Assembly (NCBI GenBank): GCA_963835685.1
Contig: CAWIGI010000019.1
Coordinates: 66,556 to 130,555, forward strand
Direction: 5' to 3'
Source: DATAGF01 sp963835685
GTDB taxonomy: Bacteria > Actinomycetota > Thermoleophilia > Miltoncostaeales > Miltoncostaeaceae
DNA: 64,000 bases
Part shown: positions 47,087-56,133 of the stretch, piece after piece
Layout of the letters: each line of letters starts with the position of its first letter
Position numbering within the stretch: position 1 is the first letter of the stretch
Notes under the pieces: model-generated
What the model saw: the letters and a program-made list of their open reading frames with translations, nothing else
Told to the model about the DNA's origin: nothing
Database searches by the model: none
Made by a program: the position numbers and the translations under genes

Positions 47087-48745
47087 CTACGAGTCGTCGC
47101 CCTCGGCGGCCTCGGCCTCGGCCACGGGCTCGGCCTCCGCGGCCGGCTCGGCCTCCACCTCTGCCACGGGCTCGGCCTCCGCGGCCGGCTCGCCCTCCAC
47201 CTCTGCCACGGGCTCCTCGGGCTCCACGGCCGCCTCGGCCTCCACCTCTGCCACAGGCTCCTCGGCCACGGCCGCCTCGGCCTCCACCTCTGCCACAGGC
47301 TCCTCGGCCACGGCCGCCTCGGCCTCCACCTCTGCCACAGGCTCCTCGGCCACGGCCGCCTCGGCCTCCACCTCTGCCACAGGCTCCTCGGGCGGGGTCT
47401 CCGCTCCGGCGACCTCGGCGGCCGGCTCCTCGACCTCGACCGCGTCGGCGATGGGCGCGTCCGCCTCGGCGACGGGCTCCTCGACCTCGGCCGTCTCCTC
47501 GTCCGCCGGCTGGGCCTCGAGGGCCGCGGCGCGCACGTCGTCGGGGAGCCGGTGCTGGATCGGATCGCTGTCCGCCACGCGCTTCAGGCTGAGCGACAGG
47601 CGCCGCCGGTCCGCGTCGATCTCGATGATGCGGACAGCCAGCACGTCGCCCTGGTTGACGACCTCGCGCGGGTTCTCCACGTGGTGGGCCGCCAGCTCGG
47701 AGATGTGCACGAGGCCCTCGACGCCCGCGTGGATCTCGACGAAGGCGCCGAACGTCACGACCTTCGTGACGCGGCCCTCGACGACGTCGCCGACCTCGTA
47801 GGCCTCGATGACGCTCTGCCACGGGTCGGCCTGGGTCTGCTTGAGGCCGAGCGAGATCCGCTGCCGGTCGCGGTCGATGTCCAGGACCTTCACGCGCACC
47901 TTCTCGCCGATCTGGAGCACCTCGGAGGGATGGTTGACGTGGCTCCACGAGAGCTCGGAGATGTGGATGAGGCCGTCGATGCCGTCGAGGTCGACGAACG
48001 CCCCGAACTCGACGATGTTCGAGATCACGCCCTCGACGACCTTGCCCGGCTGCAGCTCGTCGAGGATCTTCTGGCGCACCTCGCGCCGCTCGTCCTCGAG
48101 CACCGCCCGGCGCGACAGCACGACGTTGTTCCGGTTGCGGTTGAGCTCGATGACCTTGCACTCGAGCTTGCGGCCGAGGAACTCGTCGAGGTCCTGGACG
48201 CGGCGGATGTCCACGAGCGAGGCGGGCAGGAACCCCCGGACGCCGAGGTCGAGGATGAGGCCGCCCTTGACGACCTCGATGACCGTGCCCTCGACGTTCT
48301 CGCCGGCGGTGGCGGCCGCCTCGATGCGCTTCCACGCCTTCTCGAAGCGCGCCCGCTTCTTGGAGAGGATCAGGCGTCCCTCCTGGTCCTCCTTCTGCAT
48401 GACCAGCGCGTCCACCATCTCGCCCAGGGCGACCTCGTCCTCGGGCCGCACGCTCTTGCGGATGGACAGCTCCGGCAGCGGGATGACGCCCTCGCTCTTG
48501 TAGCCGATGTTGACCAGGACCTCGTCCTTGTCGACGCGCACCACCCTCCCGGTGACGACGTCCCCCTCGGAGAAGATCGGGATCGTCAGGTCGTAGTTGG
48601 GCACCTGCACGCCGTCGACCTCGATGTACTCGGGGCCATCGAGCGTGCGGACCGGGCTTTCGAGATCCGGCGCCGGGGCGGCCGGGGCGTCCGCTGGGGG
48701 CGCCTCGGGCTCGGCGGTGGCGATCTCGGGCTGGTCAGTCGTCAT
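47087..48745 (-). CDS. rpsA: 30S ribosomal protein S1 with a long acidic repeat tail
   Basis: A 552-residue S1. Four S1/OB RNA-binding domains lie at about residues 50-120, 137-205, 223-292 and 308-378 (GDVVTGRVVRVDKDEVLVNI, EGTVIEVVKGGLILDLGVRG, GVISNIVEFGAFVDLDGIDG, GRVTKVVTFGAFVEIHAGVE). Residues 420-552 are a Glu/Ala/Val-rich tail with near-identical 14-residue repeats. Two positions usually Asp read Asn at corrupted GTCGAC sites: VLVNIGYKSEG (48509-48514) and SHVNHPSEV (47933-47938). It aids initiation on structured mRNAs. Confidence 0.93.
   Translation of the reverse strand: MTTDQPEIATAEPEAPPADAPAAPAPDLESPVRTLDGPEYIEVDGVQVPNYDLTIPIFSEGDVVTGRVVRVDKDEVLVNIGYKSEGVIPLPELSIRKSVRPEDEVALGEMVDALVMQKEDQEGRLILSKKRARFEKAWKRIEAAATAGENVEGTVIEVVKGGLILDLGVRGFLPASLVDIRRVQDLDEFLGRKLECKVIELNRNRNNVVLSRRAVLEDERREVRQKILDELQPGKVVEGVISNIVEFGAFVDLDGIDGLIHISELSWSHVNHPSEVLQIGEKVRVKVLDIDRDRQRISLGLKQTQADPWQSVIEAYEVGDVVEGRVTKVVTFGAFVEIHAGVEGLVHISELAAHHVENPREVVNQGDVLAVRIIEIDADRRRLSLSLKRVADSDPIQHRLPDDVRAAALEAQPADEETAEVEEPVAEADAPIADAVEVEEPAAEVAGAETPPEEPVAEVEAEAAVAEEPVAEVEAEAAVAEEPVAEVEAEAAVAEEPVAEVEAEAAVEPEEPVAEVEGEPAAEAEPVAEVEAEPAAEAEPVAEAEAAEGDDS
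47232..47399 (-). repeat. Four tandem 42-base repeats in the rpsA tail
   Basis: A 42-base unit (beginning GCCTCGGCCTCCACCTCTGC on the plus strand) is repeated nearly identically four times, encoding VAEVEAEAAVAEEP-type units; looser copies continue on either side. Near-identity at the DNA level suggests recent slippage expansion rather than ancient repeats. Confidence 0.85.
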
Positions 48746-48871
48746 CGGTGGGACGTCCTCGTTGCGGTGTGGCTCCGGGCACGAGCCGACGGTCCGGGCG
48801 TGCCGGAGGGCGAGCAGTATAGACCCGCGGGCCGGGAGCGGCCATCGGCCTCCGCGCCCCTCGCACCGGCG

Positions 48872-49567
48872 CTAGGCCAGCGCGGCGAGCACCCCGTCGA
48901 CATCCGCCGGGGCGAGGCGGCCGGCCCGCGCCGCGCGGATGCGCCCGTCGCGGCCGACCGCCAGGGCCGCGGGCACGCTGCGAACGGGGAGCGACGCGGC
49001 GCGGGGGTGGTCGGCGAGGCTCACGCGCACCACTCCGCGCCCGCCCGCCGCGGTCTCCAGCTCGCGCGCGAACGGCTCGCAGCGCGCGCATCCCGGAGCG
49101 GTGAGGACGACCAGCCAGGGCCCGTCGCCCGTGAGGCCGAGATCCCCCCGCACGTCCTCGCGCCCGTGCGAGCGCCGCATCAGCAGCCGGTAGGCCTCGC
49201 ACCCGACGCACAGCCCCGTGAGGGCCGACACGAGCGCCAGGGCGGCGACGAGGCCGGCGAGGACCCACCCCGCGGTCTCGGCTCCCCCGTACAGGAGGGC
49301 GACCGACGCCACCAGGAACGCGGCCGCCAGCGCCTGCGCGAAGCGCACCGGCGCGGCCGGCTCCAGCTCGCGCGGCGGGCGGGCGATCAGACGGAACGCC
49401 CAGGCGACCGGCGAGACGCGCGGGCCCGCCAGGCCGAGCAGCACGAGGGCGAGGGCGACCACCACCGCCACCGGCTGGTCGAAGAGGATGGCCTCGAGGC
49501 ACAGCACCCCGGTGATGGCCTGCGCGAAGCGGGGCTGGAGGGGGTGGACGGCGGGCGACGCCGGCAT
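48872..49567 (-). CDS. DUF4395 membrane domain fused to a thioredoxin-like domain
   Basis: A 231-residue protein. Residues 1-135 hold DUF4395: helices around LEAILFDQPVAVVVALALVL and ALLYGGAETAGWVLAGLVAA, PPRELEPAAPVRFAQALAAA and a final TGLCVGCEAYRLL with a conserved Cys pair. Residues 145-231 are thioredoxin-like with LVVLTAPGCARCEPFAREL (CARC redox motif) and a conserved-Pro region VRSVPAALAVG. A membrane thiol redox role is plausible. Start ATG 49567; the frame is open further upstream but basic and unlikely. Confidence 0.75.
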   Translation of the reverse strand: MPASPAVHPLQPRFAQAITGVLCLEAILFDQPVAVVVALALVLLGLAGPRVSPVAWAFRLIARPPRELEPAAPVRFAQALAAAFLVASVALLYGGAETAGWVLAGLVAALALVSALTGLCVGCEAYRLLMRRSHGREDVRGDLGLTGDGPWLVVLTAPGCARCEPFARELETAAGGRGVVRVSLADHPRAASLPVRSVPAALAVGRDGRIRAARAGRLAPADVDGVLAALA

Positions 49568-49671
49568 TCCCGTCAGGTTAGGAGATAAGTCGCGGGTAAG
49601 CCCACGGGAATAGACCGACCCCGGCGGCGTCCCGGAGGAGAGCGCCGCACGAGCGCCCCCGACGCCGGAGG

Positions 49672-50496
49672 ATGAACATGACCACGACCTACGTCCTGGG
49701 CCACGCCCCCGACGAGCTGCGCCGCCTCGACGAGCAGTCCGCGATCCTGCGGCCCGCGACCGTGCGCCTGCTGGCCGACTGCGGTCTGCGCCCCGGTATG
49801 CGCGTCCTCGACGTCGGCTGCGGCACCGGCGAGGTGACGATGCTCGCCGCGGACGCGGTCGGGCCGGCCGGAGAGGTCCTCGGCGTCGACCGGGCACCGG
49901 AGGCCCTCGAGAAAGGCCGCGACCGCGCCGCGCTGCGCGGCGCCGAGCACGTGCGCTTCGTCGAGGACGACGTCGCGGCGATGACCGCCGACGAGCCCTT
50001 CGACGCCGTCGTCGGCCGGATGGTCCTGACGCACCAGCCGGACCCGGCCGCGCTGCTCGCCCACCTGGCCGGGCTGGCGCGCCCCGGCGCCACGATCGCG
50101 TTCGCCGAGATCGTCATGGTGCCGGCCCGCACGGCGGTCCCACCGCGCCCGCTTTTCGAAAACACGGTGGACTGCATCGACCGGGCGCTGACCCGCGCCG
50201 GCGTGCACACGCGCATGGGCGTCGCCCTGCACGACACCTTCGTGCGGGCCGGACTCCCGGCGCCGGCGGCCCGGCTGGAGCCGCTGCTGACCGTTGGCGG
50301 CGACTCCGCGTACATCCGGTGGGGCGTCGAGACCCTCCGCACGCTGCTGCCCGTCCTCGAGCCGCTCGGCGTGACGACGCCGGCCGAGGTTGACATCGGC
50401 ACGCTCGCCGACCGGCTCTCGGACGAGGCCGCCGCGACCGGCGGGGCGGCCATGCCCTGCATGCTCGGCACGGCCTGGACCCGGCTACCGGGCTGA
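49672..50496 (+). CDS. Class I SAM-dependent methyltransferase
   Basis: A 274-residue protein with motif I MRVLDVGCGTGEVTMLAADA, acidic motif II VLGVDRAPEALEKGRDRA, motif III VRFVEDDVAAM and motif post-I DAVVGRMVLTHQPDPAALL. A C-terminal extension of about 110 residues probably binds substrate. UbiE/polyketide-type methyltransferases look similar; substrate unknown. Its 3' end overlaps the DUF3291 gene by 12 bases, convergently. Asp of PAEVDIG is encoded after GTT, an anomalous GTCGAC position (50389-50394). Confidence 0.85.
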   Translation: MNMTTTYVLGHAPDELRRLDEQSAILRPATVRLLADCGLRPGMRVLDVGCGTGEVTMLAADAVGPAGEVLGVDRAPEALEKGRDRAALRGAEHVRFVEDDVAAMTADEPFDAVVGRMVLTHQPDPAALLAHLAGLARPGATIAFAEIVMVPARTAVPPRPLFENTVDCIDRALTRAGVHTRMGVALHDTFVRAGLPAPAARLEPLLTVGGDSAYIRWGVETLRTLLPVLEPLGVTTPAEVDIGTLADRLSDEAAATGGAAMPCMLGTAWTRLPG

Positions 50497-51174
50497 CGGG
50501 GCGACCGCGCCCGGCAGGGCCGGCGGCTGGGCGACGTCGCGCAGGGTGAACGCGTGCGGCGTCGGCCCGTAGGCGCGCAGGCGGGCGAGGCGCGCCTCCG
50601 CGTCGGCGACGCTCGGGATGCTCCCGGCCGGCACCCACCAGAGGGCCGTCTCGGGCTCGGCGAGCCGCTCGAACCACTCGCGCCGCCGGCGCAGGACGGC
50701 GGCGTGGTCCTCGCCGTAGACGAAGGCCCGGAGGGCCTCCACGGACTCCCAGACGGACATGTTGACGATCAGGCGGTCGTCGCCGAACGCCCGGATCGCG
50801 GTGGCGTCGCCGTCCTCGGTCTGCAGGCGCCAGACGAAGCCCGGGCTGGCGTCGGCCACCGCGTTGACGGGTGCCAGCACGGCGACGAAGTCCGCCAGCA
50901 GGGGCGCGTCGAGCGGCTCGCGCGGCAGCGCGATGTTGACCTGGGCGAGGTGCCAGCCGCCGGCGTCGTGGGCCGCCCGCAACAGCGGGTCGGCGAGCGT
51001 GCGGTGCGCGGCCATCAGCTCGGCCAGTCGCCGGGGCGCGTCGCCGGCCTCCGAGCGCAGGACCACCTCCCGCAGGACGCCGAACGCGGCGTCGATCACC
51101 TCCGGGCGGGCGTCGGGCTGCACCTGCAGGACCCGGTACGGGTCGGGCGCGCCTACGCCTTCGCGTCCAGCCAC
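50485..51174 (-). CDS. DUF3291 protein with a degenerate J-domain-like N-terminus
   Basis: A 229-residue protein from GTG 51174, overlapping the polA stop by 22 bases. Residues 10-70 (DPYRVLQVQPDARPEVIDAA, AHRTLADPLLRAAHDAGG) follow the DnaJ pattern but lack the HPD tripeptide, so Hsp70 stimulation is unlikely. Residues 75-215 are DUF3291 (LAQVNIALPREPLDAPLLAD, NAVADASPGFVWRLQTEDGD, IVNMSVWESVEALRAFVYG, WWVPAGSIPSVADAEARLA), a ferredoxin-like fold of unknown function related to monooxygenase-like domains. The combination is unusual. Confidence 0.72.
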   Translation of the reverse strand: MAGREGVGAPDPYRVLQVQPDARPEVIDAAFGVLREVVLRSEAGDAPRRLAELMAAHRTLADPLLRAAHDAGGWHLAQVNIALPREPLDAPLLADFVAVLAPVNAVADASPGFVWRLQTEDGDATAIRAFGDDRLIVNMSVWESVEALRAFVYGEDHAAVLRRRREWFERLAEPETALWWVPAGSIPSVADAEARLARLRAYGPTPHAFTLRDVAQPPALPGAVAPSAR

Positions 51175-53738
51175 GTCTCCCCCGTGCCGACGTCCACGGC
51201 CAGCCGCGGGTCGAGGGCGTAGGCGCCGATCATGGCCTCGCGCACGATCGCCCCGGCGCGCGGCGCCTCCTCCACCGGAGCCTCGAGCAAGAGCTCGTCG
51301 TGGATCTGGAGGATCAGGCGCGCTTCCAGACCGGCCTCGGCCAGCGCCGCGTGCGCGCGCACCATCGCCACCTTGATGATGTCCGCGGCGCTGCCCTGGA
51401 TGACCGTGTTGACCGCCAGGCGCTCGCCCAGCTGGCGCTGCTGGACGGTCCGGCCGCCGAGCTCCGGGATGGGGCGGCGGCGCCCGAAGAGCGTGGTCAC
51501 GAACCCGTCCTGGGCGGCGGCCACCACGGTACGGTCGATGAAGGCGCGCACCCGCGGGTAGCGGGCCAGGTAGGCCTCGATGTACGCGCCGGCGTCGGCG
51601 CGCGGGATGTTGAGCTGGTCGGCGAGGCCGAAGTCGCTGATGCCGTAGACGATCCCGAAGTTGACCGCCTTGGCCCGGTCGCGCGTCGTGCGGTCGACGT
51701 CGGCCGGCGCCATCCCGAACACCTCCGCCGCCGTCGCGCGATGGATGTCCTCGCCGCGGCGGAAGGCGTCGGCCAGCGCCGGCTCGCCCGAGACGTGGGC
51801 GAGGATGCGCAGCTCCACCTGGCTGTAGTCGCAGCTCACGACGAGCCAGCCCGGGTCGGTCGTGAAGGCCCCGCGGATCTCCCGCCCGAGCGGGGTGCGG
51901 ATGGGGATGTTCTGCAGGTTGGGGTTGTTCGACGACAGGCGCCCGGTCTCGGCCACGGTCTGGGCCAGCGTGGTGTGCAGGCGGCCCGCCTCGTTGACCA
52001 GCTCGGGCAGCGCCGACAGGTACGTGCTGTCGAGCTTGGTGAGCTCCCGGTACTGGCCGATCAGCTCGATGATCGGGTGCTTGCCCTCCAGGAGCTGGAG
52101 CACCTTGCGATCGGTGCTCCAACCGGTCTTGCCGCGCCGGAAGGTCGGCAGGCCGAGCCGCTCGAAGAGCACCTCGCCGAGCTGCTTGGGCGACTCGATG
52201 ACGAACTCGCCGCCCGCCAGCTCCCAGATGCGGTCGCGCAGCTCGTCGGCGCGATCGCGCACGCGGGCGGCGATCTCCCCGAGCCGGTGCACGTCGAGCT
52301 TGACGCCGGCCTCCTCCATGGCGGCGAGCACGCGCGCGAGCGGAAGCTCGATCTCGCGGTAGAGCGGCTCCAGCCCCTCGCGGCGCAGGCCCTCCTCCTG
52401 GCGGGCGGTCAGCTCCCGCACGAGGACGGCGTCGAGGGCCGCGCGGTCGTCGCTGCCCCGCGCACCGAGCCCGGCGTCCGCGGCGAGCTCCTCCAGCGGG
52501 TAGCCCCGCCGGCGCGGCTCGAGCAGGTAGGCGGCGATCATGGTGTCGTGCACCGGCCGCAGGTCGTCGCCCGTCGCCCTGAGGGCCGCCTTCGCGTCGT
52601 GGGTCGTGACCGGCAGGCCCGAGAGCGCCGCCGCGAGCGCCGCCCCGACGCCCTCCCCGCGCGCGCCGGCCGCCACCTCGTCGCCGTCGCCCGCGACGGC
52701 CCAGCCCTCCTCGGACAGCGCGAGCGCGACGCGCTCGGCCCCCGCCAGCCGCATCGGCAGGTCCTCCGGCGTCGCCGGGACGACCGTCACGTCGATCGTC
52801 ACGTCGGCCGGGGCCTCCGGGGCGCTCGCGCCGCCCTCGGCCAGCTCCTCGAGGCGCCGGACGAGGCTGCCGAACTCGAAGCGGTCGAACAGCTCCCGCA
52901 GCGCCTGCATGCGCTCGGGCCCGTAGTCGAGCGCGGGCACGTCGGAGAGGTCGAGCTCGACCGGGGCGTCGGTGCGGATGAGCGCGAGGTCGCGCGTCTT
53001 GCGGGCCGCCGCGGCGTGCTCGGTGAGCGCCTCGCGCCGCTTGGGCGTCTGCTCGGAGGCGTGATCGAGGATCTCGTCGAGGCTCCCGTACTTCTGGAGC
53101 AGCTGCGACGCCCCCTTCTCCCCCACCCCCGGCACGCCGGGCAGGTTGTCGCTCGGGTCGCCCACCATCCCGCGGAAGTCGGTCATCAGCTCCGGCCCGA
53201 TGCCGTAGCGCTCCCGCACCGCCTCCGGTGTGTAGACGGTCGTGTCGGTGACCCCGCGGCCCGTGGCCATGACGCTGACGCGCGGGCTCACGAGCTGGAA
53301 GGCGTCGCGGTCGCCGGTGAGGATCACGACCGGCTCCTCGGCCTCCTCGGCCCGCCGGGACAGCGTGCCGATGACGTCGTCGGCCTCGTAGCCGGAGAGC
53401 TCGGTGTTGATGAACCCGAACGCCTCCATCATCGGCCGGAAGTGCGGGGCCTGCTCGCGGAAGAGGTCCGGGGTCGCCTGGCGGTTGGCCTTGTAGGTCG
53501 GCTCCTGCTCGTGGCGGAAGGTCCGGCCCGGCGCGTCCCAGGCCACGACCACGCGCCCGGGCCGCTCCTCGGCGAGCATCTTCATCATCATCGCGGCGAG
53601 GCCGTAGAGCGCGTTCGTGGGGAACCCGTCGGCGGTCGAGATCGTGTCCGGCAGGGCGTGGAACGCCCGGTACGCGAGGCTGTTGCCGTCGATCAGGAGG
53701 AGCGGGCCGGTCGCGGGCGGAGCGGCGGTGTCGGGCAC
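51153..53738 (-). CDS. polA: DNA polymerase I
   Basis: An 861-residue PolA. The 5' nuclease domain (1-300) has LLLIDGNSLAYRAFHAL, GYEADDVIGTL, ILTGDRDAFQLV and GVPGVGEKGASQLL. The middle 3'-5' exonuclease domain is degenerate: the DxE metal motif is absent (VALALSEEGWAVAG), so proofreading is probably lost, as in many actinobacterial PolA. Polymerase motifs are A VSCDYSQVELRILAH, B RDRAKAVNFGIVYG and C QIHDELLLEAP. It fills gaps in repair and processes Okazaki fragments. GTG start at 53738; divergent from malic enzyme. Confidence 0.95.
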   Translation of the reverse strand: MPDTAAPPATGPLLLIDGNSLAYRAFHALPDTISTADGFPTNALYGLAAMMMKMLAEERPGRVVVAWDAPGRTFRHEQEPTYKANRQATPDLFREQAPHFRPMMEAFGFINTELSGYEADDVIGTLSRRAEEAEEPVVILTGDRDAFQLVSPRVSVMATGRGVTDTTVYTPEAVRERYGIGPELMTDFRGMVGDPSDNLPGVPGVGEKGASQLLQKYGSLDEILDHASEQTPKRREALTEHAAAARKTRDLALIRTDAPVELDLSDVPALDYGPERMQALRELFDRFEFGSLVRRLEELAEGGASAPEAPADVTIDVTVVPATPEDLPMRLAGAERVALALSEEGWAVAGDGDEVAAGARGEGVGAALAAALSGLPVTTHDAKAALRATGDDLRPVHDTMIAAYLLEPRRRGYPLEELAADAGLGARGSDDRAALDAVLVRELTARQEEGLRREGLEPLYREIELPLARVLAAMEEAGVKLDVHRLGEIAARVRDRADELRDRIWELAGGEFVIESPKQLGEVLFERLGLPTFRRGKTGWSTDRKVLQLLEGKHPIIELIGQYRELTKLDSTYLSALPELVNEAGRLHTTLAQTVAETGRLSSNNPNLQNIPIRTPLGREIRGAFTTDPGWLVVSCDYSQVELRILAHVSGEPALADAFRRGEDIHRATAAEVFGMAPADVDRTTRDRAKAVNFGIVYGISDFGLADQLNIPRADAGAYIEAYLARYPRVRAFIDRTVVAAAQDGFVTTLFGRRRPIPELGGRTVQQRQLGERLAVNTVIQGSAADIIKVAMVRAHAALAEAGLEARLILQIHDELLLEAPVEEAPRAGAIVREAMIGAYALDPRLAVDVGTGETWLDAKA

Positions 53739-53813
53739 GGCGCGAGGATACTCCGGGGCCCGGATCCGCCGGTTATGCTGGCCGCCCGTTCCCGCGCCCC
53801 GCAAGGAGCCACG

Positions 53814-55256
53814 TTGGCCGTCACGCCCAGCGCCCAGTACAGCATCACCCTCCGCGTCGAGATGGACTCGACCCAGGCCGACCTCCTGGGCCAGCTCGCG
53901 ACCGCCATCGGCGACGTGGGCGGCGACATCGGCGCCATCGACCTCGTGGGGACGGGCTACGGGTCGGTGATCCGGGAGCTGGTCGTGAACGCCTCCGACC
54001 AGGAGCACGCCGACGCGATCGTGGCGGCGGCCGCGGGCCTGGACGGGGTGAAGGTGCTGTCGTCGTTCGACCGCACCTTCCGCATGCACCAGGGCGGCAA
54101 GATCGAGATGACCACCCGCGTGCCCCTCGAGACGCGGGACGACCTCTCCATCGCCTACATGCCGGGCGTGGCGCGGGTCTGCCGCGCGATCGCCGAGGAC
54201 CGCAACAAGGCCTTCGACCTCACCCTCAAGCGCAACATGGTCGCGGTCATCACCAACGGGACGGCGGTCCTCGGGCTCGGGGACATCGGGGCCGCCGCCG
54301 GCATGCCGGTCATGGAGGGCAAGTCGATGCTCTTCAAGGAGTTCGGCGGGGTCAACTCCTACCCGATCTGCATCGACTCGAAGGACCCCGAGGTCCTGAT
54401 CCGGACCATCGCCGCCATCGCGCCGGCCTGGGGCGGGATCAACCTGGAGGACATCGCCGCGCCGACCTGCTTCGAGGTCGAGGACCGCCTCAAGGAGATG
54501 CTCGACATCCCGGTCTTCCACGACGACCAGCACGGCACGGCGATCGTCGTGCTCGCCGCCCTCCTCAACGCCCTGAAGATCACGGGCGAGAAGATCGAGA
54601 ACCTCAAGGTCGTCGTGAGCGGCGTCGGCGCGTCGGGCGTCGCGTGCTCGAAGATCCTCATGAACGCCGGCGTCGAGAACATCATCGGCTGCGACTCGAA
54701 GGGCGCGATCTACAAGGGCCGCACCGAGAACATGAACTTCATGAAGGACTGGTACGCCGAGAACACCAACCCCGAGGGCATCCGCGGCGGCCTGACCGAG
54801 GCGGTCGCGGGCGCCAACCTCTTCCTCGGGCTATCGGGGCCCGGGACCTTCTCGGCGGAGCAGCTCCAGACGATGGCGAAGGACCCGATCGTGTTCGCCA
54901 TGGCCAACCCGACCCCCGAGATCATGCCCGAGGTCGCGGCGCCCTACGTGCGCGTGATGGCGACCGGTCGGTCGGACTACCCGAACCAGATCAACAACGT
55001 CCTCGCCTTCCCCGGCATCTTCAAGGGCGCCCTGGCCTGCCGCGCGACCCAGATCAGCGAGGCCATGAAGGTGGCCGCCGCCGAGGCGATCGCCGCGTGC
55101 ATCTCCGACGACGAGCTCAACGAGGACTACATCATCCCGAGCGTCTTCAACCGCAACGTCGCCCCCACGGTGGCCGCCAAGGTCATCGAGGTCGCCGCCG
55201 CCGAGGGCCTCGCCCGCCGCGTCCCGCACGCCGGCGAGGACCCCCACGACATGTAG
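53814..55256 (+). CDS. NAD(P)-dependent malic enzyme with N-terminal ACT domain
   Basis: A 480-residue enzyme that oxidatively decarboxylates malate to pyruvate. Residues 1-85 form an ACT-like regulatory domain (YSITLRVEMDSTQADLLGQL). The catalytic part has LSIAYMPGVARVCRAIAED, NMVAVITNGTAVLGLGDIG, metal-binding FEVEDRLKEMLDIPVFHDDQ, and cofactor loop VVVSGVGASGVACSKILM. GGVDAFPIC is the usual form of a stretch that here reads GGVNSYPIC because of GTCAAC at 54351-54356. TTG start at 53814 follows AAGGAG. It complements fumarase in C4 metabolism. Confidence 0.92.
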   Translation: MAVTPSAQYSITLRVEMDSTQADLLGQLATAIGDVGGDIGAIDLVGTGYGSVIRELVVNASDQEHADAIVAAAAGLDGVKVLSSFDRTFRMHQGGKIEMTTRVPLETRDDLSIAYMPGVARVCRAIAEDRNKAFDLTLKRNMVAVITNGTAVLGLGDIGAAAGMPVMEGKSMLFKEFGGVNSYPICIDSKDPEVLIRTIAAIAPAWGGINLEDIAAPTCFEVEDRLKEMLDIPVFHDDQHGTAIVVLAALLNALKITGEKIENLKVVVSGVGASGVACSKILMNAGVENIIGCDSKGAIYKGRTENMNFMKDWYAENTNPEGIRGGLTEAVAGANLFLGLSGPGTFSAEQLQTMAKDPIVFAMANPTPEIMPEVAAPYVRVMATGRSDYPNQINNVLAFPGIFKGALACRATQISEAMKVAAAEAIAACISDDELNEDYIIPSVFNRNVAPTVAAKVIEVAAAEGLARRVPHAGEDPHDM

Positions 55257-55266
55257 GCGGTCGGGC

Positions 55267-55713
55267 TTGGGCGGCGACCAGCAGGAGCAGCCCCTCGACC
55301 CCAGGACCGGCTGGGTGCGGGAGCATCTGCACCGCTACGTCGCCACCGACGGCGCCGACGGCCACGAGTGGCGGCCCGGCGTCCAGACGCTCCTGCTCAC
55401 GACGCGCGGCCGGCGCAGCGGCAAGCTGCGCCGCACGCCGCTGATCTACGCCCGTGACGGCGGCCGGTACGTCGTGGTGGGCTCGTACGGCGGCAGCCCG
55501 CAGCACCCGGACTGGTACTTCAACCTGGCCGCCGAGCCCGACGTCACGATCCAGGTCGGCCCCGACGTCATGCCCGCCCGCGCGGTCACTCTCGAGGGCG
55601 ACGACCGCGAGCGGCTCTGGGACCAGATGACCGGGATCTGGCCCGCCTACGACGAGTACCAGGCCCGCACCGAGCGGCAGCTGCCGGTCGTCGCCTTGGA
55701 GCCCACCGGATAG
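55267..55713 (+). CDS. Deazaflavin (F420)-dependent nitroreductase-like protein (Ddn family)
   Basis: A 148-residue split-barrel protein. LLLTTRGRRSGKLRRTPLIY and YVVVGSYGGSPQHPDWYFNL are the family's F420-binding signature; DVTIQVGPDVMPARAVTLEG and PAYDEYQARTERQLPVVALE complete it. The family includes mycobacterial Ddn, which reduces quinones or nitroimidazoles with F420H2. TTG start at 55267, 10 bases after the malic enzyme stop, so co-transcription is likely. Confidence 0.85.
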   Translation: MGGDQQEQPLDPRTGWVREHLHRYVATDGADGHEWRPGVQTLLLTTRGRRSGKLRRTPLIYARDGGRYVVVGSYGGSPQHPDWYFNLAAEPDVTIQVGPDVMPARAVTLEGDDRERLWDQMTGIWPAYDEYQARTERQLPVVALEPTG

Positions 55714-55745
55714 CACCCGGAGGCGGGGCTACACTCGGCCGGCCG

Positions 55746-55830
55746 GGGGACGTGGCGGAACGGCAGACGCGGCGGTCTCAAACACCGCTGAGGAGAAATC
55801 CTCGTGAGGGTTCGACTCCCTCCGTCCCCA
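55746..55830 (+). tRNA. tRNA-Leu (CAA)
   Basis: An 85-base tRNA: acceptor GGGGACG/CGTCCCC plus discriminator A, D arm GCG...CGC, anticodon stem GCGGT/ACCGC with loop CTCAAAC (anticodon CAA), a long class II variable arm containing GAGGA/TCCTC, and T arm GAGGG-TTCGACT-CCCTC. The CCA end is not encoded. It decodes UUG, a rare codon in this GC-rich genome. The DNA downstream holds remnants of an integrated element. Confidence 0.95.
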
Positions 55831-55912
55831 CTGGGATTCCGGCATGGAGACTGGGATCTCGGGAAGCGCCGCCTCGGGGGGTGAGCCAGGGGTGAATCAC
55901 TCCTGAGGCGCT

Positions 55913-55945
55913 GTTGGCACCATCGGTGCCAACGTCGGTGCCAAC
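55913..55945. repeat. Triple GGTGCCAAC repeat, one copy inverted
   Basis: GTTGGCACC (55913-55921), then GGTGCCAAC (55925-55933) as a perfect inverted partner over a 3-base loop, then GGTGCCAAC again (55937-55945). The core GGTGCCAA is also in each arm of the inverted repeat at 28318-28358. On the minus strand it reads Val-Gly-Thr-Asp repeats, as at the C-termini of some phage integrases, so a coding origin is possible. Confidence 0.5.
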
Positions 55946-56004
55946 GCTCAGGCGCCCCCGGCGAGCCCTGGACGCCCGCTTTGCTGCGCTTGGCCCGGCT
56001 GAGT

Positions 56005-56133
56005 GGACGAGGCCCGCCGAGGCATCACATCGAGGAGGGCGACCTGGCGGCCGTGCAGCTCGGCGCCAGGCAAGCCGATCCGCGTGCCCGCTGGCGAGCT
56101 GCAGGCCTTCGTCTACGGCGAGCCGCAGGACGC
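56005..56133 (+). pseudogene. Excisionase-like (HTH) fragment, frameshifted
   Basis: HHIEEGDLAAVQLG in one frame continues as APGKPIRVPAGELQAFVYGE in another, about 25 bases on. Together they match the second half of small excisionase-family DNA-binding proteins, which end 'YRLIEEGELPAVRLG...PIRVPxxxLExY'. The first helix pair is not recognisable. It lies 175 bases after tRNA-Leu, a classic integration site. Confidence 0.45.

Noticed and set aside
47100..47500. Regular direct repeats resembling a CRISPR array
   Set aside because: The repeats are contiguous, lack unique spacers and encode the in-frame acidic tail of rpsA.
55808..55820. GTTCGAC in the tRNA as an insertion at GTCGAC
   Set aside because: This is the normal T-loop sequence of a tRNA.
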